From contig JAQBTR010000005.1 of the NCBI GenBank assembly GCA_027624915.1, positions 1 through 48,419 on the forward strand: a DNA stretch of 48,419 nucleotides. Direction: 5' to 3'. The translations under genes were made by a program, and so were the position numbers. Below are positions 23,873-29,998 of the stretch, in pieces. The notes beneath the pieces are model-generated. The model saw only the letters and a list, made by a program, of their open reading frames with translations. It was not told where the DNA came from and searched no databases. The DNA is from a bacterium (GTDB lineage Bacteria; Patescibacteriota; Minisyncoccia; Ryanbacterales; GWA2-47-10b). Within the stretch, counting starts at the first letter, position 1. Each line of letters opens with the position of its first letter.

Positions 23873-23934
23873 GGATGTAATCGTTGAAAAGACATGTTAT
23901 GTCTTTTCAACTCTAGCCAAACAGCTAACCGCCC
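23873..23934 (-). pseudogene. Outer tRNA-Val copy, 5' half, with hairpin after the D-arm
   Basis: Minus strand: GGGCGGTTAGCTGTTTGGCT then AGAG, hairpin GTTGAAAAGACAT-AAC-ATGTCTTTTCAAC (23911-23883), then CGATTACATCC. It differs from tRNA-Val(TAC) by a few substitutions and by the hairpin. The stem differs from the middle copy by one compensated pair (A-T to G-C). Confidence 0.65.
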
Positions 23935-23984
23935 ACGAGACAATCGATAACACATCAAGTTTATATATTGTACATATTTTAGAA

Positions 23985-24018
23985 GAAAATAAAAGCGCCC
24001 AGTACAAAAACTAGGCGC
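23985..24018 (-). terminator. Terminator of the small basic protein gene
   Basis: Minus strand GCGCCTAGT-TTTTGT-ACTGGGCGC followed by TTTTATTTT, 16 nt after the stop at 24035. Confidence 0.75.
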
Positions 24019-24034
24019 GAACGAGAAGGGTCAA

Positions 24035-24358
24035 TTAGCGAACTCTCTTATATTGGCGAGGAGGTATTGAATCAGAATAACCAAGCTTTATTGCTAAAAA
24101 TTGAGCACGGGCAAGTTTGGACGTAAAGCGGCGACGTAGGTCTTTGGTGCTACCCAAGCGATCTCTAAAATTACGAAGAACCCCAAGACGCCTGCGAACA
24201 GTATCTTGGTTTGCATCCGTTATTGGAAAGCGAAAAATTGTTTCGAACTCTTTTATTTCGGCGGGTGTGAGCAAGCCTCTCCGAGGCAAAAGGGTTGAAA
24301 CAAGCGTACCTGCACCACTAGAAGTAATGAGGCCAGTAATTCGCTCTGCTATGGTCAT
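24035..24358 (-). CDS. Small basic protein of unknown function, strongly expressed by signals
   Basis: A 107-residue, helical, Arg-rich protein (pattern TPAEIKEFETIFRF, DTVRRRLGVLRNFRDRLGS, FTSKLARAQFLAIKLGY). No signal peptide or membrane segment. Expression signals are unusually good for this genome: a -35/-10 pair close to consensus and a full GGAGGTGA ribosome site 3 nt before the ATG, with a clear terminator. The family is not recognised; the charge suggests a nucleic-acid-binding protein, but that is a guess. Confidence 0.6.
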   Translation of the reverse strand: MTIAERITGLITSSGAGTLVSTLLPRRGLLTPAEIKEFETIFRFPITDANQDTVRRRLGVLRNFRDRLGSTKDLRRRFTSKLARAQFLAIKLGYSDSIPPRQYKRVR

Positions 24359-24392
24359 GTGTCACCTCCGTGACTATGTTCTATCTGAAACT

Positions 24393-24420
24393 AGTATAGC
24401 GTAAAATCTTTATATGTCAA
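24393..24420 (-). promoter_or_regulatory. Promoter of the small basic protein gene
   Basis: Minus strand TTGACA (24420-24415), 16-bp spacer, TATACT (24398-24393), then GGAGGTGA before ATG 24358. Confidence 0.75.
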
Positions 24421-24561
24421 TCCCCATACTAATAATTGCATTGTTACACGAAGAAACTAGGGTTATATGAAAACTAACTACGTTTAGTAGAGAAGCCCCC
24501 AACGGTGACAATAGGCACGGCACAACAAAAATTTCTAATGCCATTATTTAGTATGGGGGAT
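24420..24561. other. 142-nt element framed by long imperfect inverted repeats (possible structured RNA)
   Basis: Left arm 24420-24442 (ATCCCCATACTAATAATTGC...) pairs with right arm 24537-24561 (ending TTTAGTATGGGGGAT) with few mismatches. Inside, ACTAA-CTACG-TTAGT and GGG/CCC form a central hairpin, leaving two unequal single-stranded bulges. This rod-with-bubble plan recalls 6S RNA but no 6S sequence signature is recognised. It fills the space between the stop codon of the YkuK-like gene and the -35 box of the next promoter, touching both. Confidence 0.45.
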
Positions 24562-25103
24562 TAGGTGTGCTTGTCAGCGACAACAAATGCCCCATATGAA
24601 TATGGCTTAATAACGGGAGAAAATCCAAATCCTTTTACCATTCCACAAATTCCATCTAAAAGGGTTTTTGTTTGCCCGCCCTCTCCCACATCAAGATGAA
24701 TACACTTAAATTCTATTTTGTCTCCCCAAAACATTTCTTCCCCAAGTTCGTCCTTAATTAAACTTCGAAACTCTTGTGCTAATGTTACAGACAACATTGC
24801 TTCACGCCAAATACGCTCTTTAAAATTAAACGTTCGCTCACGGTGTTTTGTCCAAAAATGAATACCACCATTCCCTATTCGTCTAACCACAACTGCTGTT
24901 ACAAAATTTGTTGTCCCCTTAAGCACAGCGTGCGAATCACTGCCTATAACCACCTCGTATTTAGCATTTGGATATTTTGCTACATATTTTTTTATCTCTG
25001 AGACAACAGAAAAAAGCGAAAGCTCTGTCCCGGCTTCTGTTCTAAAAATTTTATCATCAGATAAGGCTCTGCTGGACGTCGTTTTGTAGTTGATACGATT
25101 CAT
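24561..25103 (-). CDS. YkuK-family (DUF458) RNase H-like protein
   Basis: A 180-residue protein (start ATG 25103, MNRINYKTTSS) with the family pattern YEVVIGSDSHAVLKGTTNFV, then GGIHFWTKHRERTFNFKERI, then EFKCIHLDVGEGGQTKTLLD. YkuK-like proteins have an RNase H fold; their role is unknown. It overlaps the exonuclease gene upstream by 47 nt, which is long, so a later start cannot be excluded, though homologous sequence begins by about residue 20. Confidence 0.72.
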   Translation of the reverse strand: MNRINYKTTSSRALSDDKIFRTEAGTELSLFSVVSEIKKYVAKYPNAKYEVVIGSDSHAVLKGTTNFVTAVVVRRIGNGGIHFWTKHRERTFNFKERIWREAMLSVTLAQEFRSLIKDELGEEMFWGDKIEFKCIHLDVGEGGQTKTLLDGICGMVKGFGFSPVIKPYSYGAFVVADKHT

Positions 25104-25845
25104 CAGTAACAACTACGTTAGCAACTCTAGCCAACTGAAACAAGGCGTGCTTTTGTCGTCCATGACAGTAGCCCTCAAGCGTATCCCTGTTAAGAGTCTG
25201 TATATCAACTGTCTCTTTTTGTTTTGTTTTATCTTTATCCGTATATTCGAGCTCTACTGCTAAGCGCTTATTAAATGCATCCTCAAGAATTTTCTTTAGA
25301 GATGGTGCCGTAACCTTCCAATTAACCATAACTCGCACGCGCCCCCTATCTCTCGTATCTGCCAATACAAAGCCATTCTTTTTTCCAAACTCATACAAAT
25401 CACGGGTTAGTCTAACATCCTGTATACAGTAGTTCTTAACTTTGTCTTTAAGTCCGCGACGCCACCAATCGATCGCCTCTAGCCCTATTCCACTTTTTTG
25501 TGTCCCAAGAGTTGCTCCACACAAATTGTTAAGAGAGACACGGAACCCAAGAGACTTCTCAACCTCCTCCATGAGGTCTAGGTGTGTGAGAGTATCTAGA
25601 TCCTGCTCAACATGTGGCTGCAGTACCGGAAAATCAAAGTGTTTACTGTTAAAACCAATAGCAAGTTGTGAATTTGTCATCAATTCTTCAAGTTTTGGAA
25701 ATTCTTCTTTTTCATATACATAAAAAGAATCGTCAGCATAATTATATACACCGACGACCGTCACCCCTAACATGTGCATATTTTGTTTTCCTCCAACCTC
25801 TCTGAGTTCTTTTTCTGTCTCTATGTCAATTACGAGTGTATTCAT
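25057..25845 (-). CDS. Predicted 3'-5' exonuclease (RNase H-like) fused to a WYL-like domain
   Basis: A 262-residue protein (start ATG 25845, MNTLVIDIETEK). The N-terminal half is a DEDD-type exonuclease: VIDIETE (motif I, DxE), AIGFNSKHFDFPVL (motif II, NxxHFD), and NYCIQDVRLTRDLYEFG (motif III with the last Asp). It is close to the YprB/PolB-exonuclease-like group. Residues about 185-255 (APSLKKILEDAFNKRLAVEL, EYTDKD, and YCHGRQKHALFQLARV) look like a WYL domain, a nucleic-acid or nucleotide-ligand-sensing fold. The combination suggests a DNA or RNA exonuclease with a regulatory C-terminus; substrate unknown. Confidence 0.7.
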   Translation of the reverse strand: MNTLVIDIETEKELREVGGKQNMHMLGVTVVGVYNYADDSFYVYEKEEFPKLEELMTNSQLAIGFNSKHFDFPVLQPHVEQDLDTLTHLDLMEEVEKSLGFRVSLNNLCGATLGTQKSGIGLEAIDWWRRGLKDKVKNYCIQDVRLTRDLYEFGKKNGFVLADTRDRGRVRVMVNWKVTAPSLKKILEDAFNKRLAVELEYTDKDKTKQKETVDIQTLNRDTLEGYCHGRQKHALFQLARVANVVVTDESYQLQNDVQQSLI

Positions 25846-25923
25846 GGATATCTTTTTGTACCATGAAATTAACCGCTGGTACATTAATTTTTCCAACAAT
25901 CAAGATAGTGGTACAGTTGTTAT

Positions 25924-26796
25924 ATGAATCCCAATGCGATTTTTGTTGTAATTCTGGTTGTGGCGCTTATTATTGTTGCCTTTATCACAGTAGGAGACCT
26001 TGGGGTAAGTGGTGGGCCCGTTGCACAGGCGCCAAACTCAAATGCCGAATTTGGGGTGGTTGTAGAAAAAAAGACCTTTCTCTCAAGTTTTCGAAAAACA
26101 CCTCCCCCAAGTTCCCAACAACAAACTAAAACCGAGGAGGACATCCTAGAAAAAAACATTACAATCAATCGAAAGAATGCGAAGTTAAGCGACGTTGATA
26201 GAGAGTATATAACAATTCAATATTCTTCGCGTGCCAAGGAGTCTATCGACCTCACAGATTGGAAAGTAGAAAATACTCGTGGTAGTGGCTTTGTGTTAGG
26301 TAGAGTTTCTAATTTACCTGGCCGATCGAGCTCTTCTCTTGATAACGATAGACTCATTGTCCCACCGGGGGGACGTGTTCATGTTATTACCGGCCGTAGT
26401 CCTCGTGGAGAAAACTTTAGAGTCAACAAATGTTCTGGATATTTTAATCAAACAAAGACATATACGCCATTTGTTCCTCATAGTTGTCCAAGCCCAAAAA
26501 ACGAACCTGGGCAAGACGGATTTTCTGACGAATGTTTTAACTACGTAAAACGTCTACCTTCGTGCAAGATTCCATCTCCGCTCCCTACTATTCTGGATGA
26601 CAGGTGTCGTAACTATGTAATAGAAAATATTAGTTATGCTGGATGTATAGACAACCACAAAACAGATGATGATTTTTATAAAGACGAGTGGTGGGTTTAT
26701 CTGAAACGCCCTGACCAACTTTGGTCAGATTCTCGCGACACAATTTATTTAAAGAATTCTTCTGGTGTTCTTATAAAGTCTTACTCTTACCAGTAA
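25924..26796 (+). CDS. Membrane-anchored lamin-tail-like (LTD) protein with Cys-rich insert
   Basis: A 290-residue protein with one N-terminal membrane helix (FVVILVVALIIVAFITVG) and a linker rich in Pro, Ser and Gln. The LTD-like beta-sandwich follows: REYITIQYSSRAKESIDLTD, WKVENTRGSGFVLG, LIVPPGGRVHVITG, and at the end the W-x-D...IYLKNSSGVLIKSYSY strand. Between the two halves sits an insert of about 95 residues with cysteines (CSGYF, CPSPK, DECFNYV, SCKIP, DDRCRNYV, AGC). Anchored LTD proteins are common in candidate phyla and thought to act at the cell surface. Its last 26 nt overlap the convergent methylase gene. Confidence 0.65.
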   Translation: MNPNAIFVVILVVALIIVAFITVGDLGVSGGPVAQAPNSNAEFGVVVEKKTFLSSFRKTPPPSSQQQTKTEEDILEKNITINRKNAKLSDVDREYITIQYSSRAKESIDLTDWKVENTRGSGFVLGRVSNLPGRSSSSLDNDRLIVPPGGRVHVITGRSPRGENFRVNKCSGYFNQTKTYTPFVPHSCPSPKNEPGQDGFSDECFNYVKRLPSCKIPSPLPTILDDRCRNYVIENISYAGCIDNHKTDDDFYKDEWWVYLKRPDQLWSDSRDTIYLKNSSGVLIKSYSYQ

Positions 26797-27271
26797 GATA
26801 GTAGGCTATAACACCAAAAGCTACAGAAACATTAAGTGATTCTTTTTTGCCTCTCATTGGTATCTCTACAATATCATCTGCTTTTTTTATGAGTGAAGGC
26901 GACAAACCTTTAACCTCATTTCCCATAATGAAAGCTATTTTAGCTTTCGACTTAAATTTGTTATAAGGCTTTGATGTTTTTGTTTTTTCTATAGCAATTA
27001 TTTTATATCCATCTTTTTTTAAAGATTTGATAAGTTTTCCTATATCAGTCTTTTTACTCCACTCTACATACTCTTCGGCACCGAGTGCTGTTTTTAAAAT
27101 CTCTCTTCTTGTCCTCCCAAGCTCATCAACAGGAGATGGAGTATAGCCAGTTAAATACACCTTGATAATACCTGCGCCGTCAGCGGTACGCAAAACGGAG
27201 CCTACATTATGCAGGCTCCGAACGTTATGTATAATCGCAACTGTAGAGTTCGTGCGAAAATTTGCTTTCAT
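26771..27271 (-). CDS. SpoU/TrmH-family RNA methyltransferase
   Basis: A 166-residue SPOUT methylase acting on tRNA or rRNA ribose 2'-OH. It shows motif 1 VRSLHNVGSVLRTADGAG, motif 2 KIAFIMGNEVKGLSPSLI, and motif 3 IVEIPMRGKKESLNVSVAFG with the catalytic Arg/Asn/Glu residues. Minimal length with no extra RNA-binding domain recalls TrmL, but the position modified is not determinable. Tail-to-tail overlap with the LTD gene. Confidence 0.87.
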   Translation of the reverse strand: MKANFRTNSTVAIIHNVRSLHNVGSVLRTADGAGIIKVYLTGYTPSPVDELGRTRREILKTALGAEEYVEWSKKTDIGKLIKSLKKDGYKIIAIEKTKTSKPYNKFKSKAKIAFIMGNEVKGLSPSLIKKADDIVEIPMRGKKESLNVSVAFGVIAYYLTGKSKTL

Positions 27272-27304
27272 GGCGAAATTAATATAATTTTTGCGCGATC
27301 TCCA

Positions 27305-28069
27305 TTATTTGAGTTCAAAAATTATAGTTACGTTTGATGTAATCTCATTCTCTCCTACGGGTATTGATGGAGAAGGGATTGCGTTGCCGCCTACAGAATC
27401 GAGGGTCGCATATGATTTTTCTGCATAATATATACCTCCTCTGCCTCCTTCTGAAAAGCCTACTATACGACCAAGTCTAACGCCAAGATCGCTTGCTAGT
27501 GCCTCTGCTTTTTCTCGTGCGTCCTTAATTGCCTCCTCTCGCGCCTCTCTTTCAAGCGTATCTGGCTCGTCAATTGTAAATGAAAGACTACTAATCTCAT
27601 GTGCGCCGTTTTCTGTGGCTCCCGCAATAATATCTCCGGAGTCATCTAAGTGACGAATTTTAACGCGAAGACTTTGTCGTACCTGCCACCCCTTCAGAAC
27701 CTGTCCATTACTTCTAGTATAATCATATCGTGGGCTGAGCGAATAACCTATTGTTTTTATATCTTCTTCTTTAATGCCCTTATCATTAAGAAAATTGACT
27801 ACATCATCAGATGCAACAGACGCAAGGCGTGTAACGACTTCTGGATCTTGGGCCTCTTTAAAGATAGTAATTGTTATCTCTCCTACATCAGGCTTTGCAA
27901 AAACAGAACCCTCACCTGAAATACTAATTGTATTCTCGGGAACAATAGCTCGTGATTCGCGAACTTCTCTTAATGTTCGTGCACCTAAAAATACAACAAC
28001 CATTACTAAGACAAGTGCAATAAGCACTCTTAGAAAACCCTTTTGATGGATATTTTTTACTTCTTCCAT
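27305..28069 (-). CDS. SIMPL-domain (DUF541) membrane-anchored protein
   Basis: A 254-residue protein with one N-terminal membrane helix (about 14-31). The SIMPL domain follows: ISISGEGSVFAKPDVGEITI, KGIKEEDIKTIGYSLSPRYD, GWQVRQSLRVKIRHLDDSGD, and the long helix AREEAIKDAREKAEALASDL before IPVGENEITSNVTIIFEL. SIMPL proteins (BP26-like) sit in the cell envelope; biochemical function is unsettled. Monocistronic in appearance. Confidence 0.85.
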   Translation of the reverse strand: MEEVKNIHQKGFLRVLIALVLVMVVVFLGARTLREVRESRAIVPENTISISGEGSVFAKPDVGEITITIFKEAQDPEVVTRLASVASDDVVNFLNDKGIKEEDIKTIGYSLSPRYDYTRSNGQVLKGWQVRQSLRVKIRHLDDSGDIIAGATENGAHEISSLSFTIDEPDTLEREAREEAIKDAREKAEALASDLGVRLGRIVGFSEGGRGGIYYAEKSYATLDSVGGNAIPSPSIPVGENEITSNVTIIFELK

Positions 28070-28143
28070 GGCGTTATTTTAAACGATTAATTGATAATTG
28101 TGTGACACTTAAACGTTTTTGCTGTATCGGTTTGTAGTTAAAA

Positions 28144-29412
28144 TTAATTCCTAACCGCATCGCGGACAACCTGTCTGTCGTCCCAAGCAATCTTCTTGCC
28201 CCTTGGTCCCATCATTAAAGACTCTGAACCCTTCCCCGTTACAACAACAACATCATCTGCGCGAGCAGACTGAACTGCTCTGGTTACGGCTTCTTTGCGA
28301 TCCAAAATTATTGTTGGCTTCTTTTTTATTATACCACTCTTTATGTCTCCAATAATCTTCTCTGGGTCTTCGTCATAAGGGTCTTCAGTAGTTAAAAAAA
28401 TCTGATCACACCACTCGTCTGCTATTTGTCCCATTTCCGGACGCTTCCATATGTCACGCCCACCACCAGCAGAACCCAAAACACAAATCATTTTCCCTTT
28501 TGAGCCTTTAACCGCTTCATATACATTTAAAAGCGCATCCGGTGTATGAGCATAATCTACCACCACCGAAAATACTGAAAATGGTGGCTTCAATACATAT
28601 TCTATACGCCCAGGAACTCCTGTAATCTTCTCAAATGCATCACGAATCCGTTCTGGGTGTATACCTCGCGATAAAGCAATAGTAAAAGCACAGAGTGCAT
28701 TATACAGATTAAATTTTCCTAGAAGCTTTAGGCGCATCTCTATATTGTTATAAACAAAAGAAACACCTCTCTCGTCAAACGAATAGTGACCTGGTTCGAT
28801 TGTTTTCCCGAACTCTTTCCATCTATGACAGTCGAGGCCATAAATCCAGGCTTCTGACCTTTGGTACTGAAGGAAGTGAGTAGTTGACTCTTCATCATCT
28901 CCATTGAGAATCATTGTCCTTCCCTTCTTCTTAGATTTGGCAACTGCCTTAAACAAACGGGCCTTGGCTCTTCTATATCTTTCAAAACCGCCATGAGCTT
29001 CTATATGCTCTTTTGTAATATTCGTAAATGCTGCTGTATCAAATTGAATAAAACGGTGACGGGATTGCATAATACCTTCGGACGTAACCTCCAAAATTAC
29101 AACATCGCACTTCGCGCGAATAGCATCTCGTAAAAAACGTTGAACAAAAAAACGTCCTGGCATAGTCATTTTTAATTCATTTTTCCACTTCTTGTCTCCT
29201 ATAATAAACCTAATGGATGATGCCGATGCTACTTTATATCCCGCCTCAACAAAAACTTGATGTGTGAGATCAACAACCGTTGTCTTTCCATTGGTTCCAG
29301 TAACACCTATAACGATTAGTTCTCTTGAGGGAAAACGGTACAAAAGAGCTGCAAAAAGCGCAAACAAAAAATGATATACATGCAGTAAAGGCTTTGGAAT
29401 TAATTTTTTCAT
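28144..29412 (-). CDS. MurE-like Mur ligase lacking the first domain
   Basis: A 422-residue Mur ligase. It lacks the roughly 90-residue N-terminal UDP-binding domain of MurE and instead begins with a hydrophobic stretch (LLHVYHFLFALFAALLYRFP). The ATP loop is VIGVTGTNGKTTV (about 34-46). Then come SEGIMQSRHRFIQFDTAAFT, NITKEHIEAHGGFERYRRAK (carbamylated-Lys region), NLYNALCAF, and the C-terminal VVDYAHTPDALLNVYEA and TTEDPYDEDPEKI. The position that is DNPR in meso-DAP enzymes reads EDPYDED here, so the amino acid added is uncertain. Its ATG overlaps the ruvA stop by 4 nt. Confidence 0.75.
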   Translation of the reverse strand: MKKLIPKPLLHVYHFLFALFAALLYRFPSRELIVIGVTGTNGKTTVVDLTHQVFVEAGYKVASASSIRFIIGDKKWKNELKMTMPGRFFVQRFLRDAIRAKCDVVILEVTSEGIMQSRHRFIQFDTAAFTNITKEHIEAHGGFERYRRAKARLFKAVAKSKKKGRTMILNGDDEESTTHFLQYQRSEAWIYGLDCHRWKEFGKTIEPGHYSFDERGVSFVYNNIEMRLKLLGKFNLYNALCAFTIALSRGIHPERIRDAFEKITGVPGRIEYVLKPPFSVFSVVVDYAHTPDALLNVYEAVKGSKGKMICVLGSAGGGRDIWKRPEMGQIADEWCDQIFLTTEDPYDEDPEKIIGDIKSGIIKKKPTIILDRKEAVTRAVQSARADDVVVVTGKGSESLMMGPRGKKIAWDDRQVVRDAVRN

Positions 29413-29981
29413 GAGTGTCTCCCTAACAACTTGAGCGCCTCCCGAACCCTCTCATCAGCACCCCCTATGGTGTTTGGAATCTTGTGGAGAATTTCACGCG
29501 ACTCTGAAAGAGAGTACCCAAGAGAAACAAGGGCGTCGATTGCATCGGCATCTTCGCTTGATACAGACACGCTCTCCATTCCCCCAAGCTTGTCTCTAAG
29601 TTCCATAACAATCTTTTCGGCAATCTTTTTGCCTATCCCAGATATTTTAGTTAGGTAGGCGACCTCTCCCGATGCAATGGCATGTTTTAATGTATCGAGA
29701 GGTGCTACAGATAGAACACCCAGTGCCGATCTTGGGCCAATACCAGAAATAGTAATAAGCATTTCAAAAAGCTCCAATTCTGCCATGGAGTTGAACCCAT
29801 AAAGTTCGAGCGCTGTTTCGCGTACATGCAGGTGCGTAAAAAGAGAAGCCTTATCCCCTTTTTTAGGAATAGACTTTAGAGTTTCTAGCGATGTGAATAA
29901 TTTATATCCAACACCCCCAACGTCGATCAAGGCAAAGCGTGAGCCACGAAAGAGTACTGTACCTTCTATGTGTGCTATCAT
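29409..29981 (-). CDS. ruvA: Holliday junction branch migration protein RuvA
   Basis: Binds Holliday junctions as a tetramer and loads RuvB (40422-41423). The 190-residue protein starts MIAHIEGTVLFRGSRFALID (OB-fold). It carries two helix-hairpin-helix motifs (LITISGIGPRSALGVLS and LTKISGIGKKIAEKIVMELR) and a C-terminal RuvB-binding domain (DAIDALVSLGYSLSESREIL). Its ATG lies only 17 nt from the divergent uvrB ATG. Confidence 0.95.
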   Translation of the reverse strand: MIAHIEGTVLFRGSRFALIDVGGVGYKLFTSLETLKSIPKKGDKASLFTHLHVRETALELYGFNSMAELELFEMLITISGIGPRSALGVLSVAPLDTLKHAIASGEVAYLTKISGIGKKIAEKIVMELRDKLGGMESVSVSSEDADAIDALVSLGYSLSESREILHKIPNTIGGADERVREALKLLGRHS

Positions 29982-29998
29982 ACTCGCACTTATATAAT

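Larger units (their letters stand above)
23414..23944 (-). repeat. Nested tRNA-Val array: intact tRNA inside two successively split copies
   Basis: Three levels are visible on the minus strand. Inner: the intact tRNA-Val(TAC) framed by a perfect 20-bp inverted repeat (23725-23744 with 23804-23823). Middle: a tRNA-Val copy whose 5' end (23842-23854) and 3' part (23624 to about 23705) lie on either side of the inner unit, framed by a perfect 21-bp inverted repeat (23611-23631 with 23848-23868) plus CCCACAT/ATGTGGG (23710-23716, 23834-23840). Outer: a copy with 5' half at 23873-23934 and 3' half at 23432-23608, framed by ATTGTCCCATG (23414-23424) pairing, with wobbles, to CACGAGACAAT (23934-23944). 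Apart from the tRNA-derived parts no coding gene is seen here. Confidence 0.75.

Noticed and set aside
23400-23950. CRISPR array
   Set aside because: Repeated units here are tRNA segments and hairpins of unequal size in nested order, not regularly spaced identical repeats with unique spacers; no cas gene is in the window.
29939-29998. Upstream in-frame ATG for uvrB
   Set aside because: Those 20 codons are antisense to the ruvA start; the UvrB family begins with the sequence encoded from 29999.
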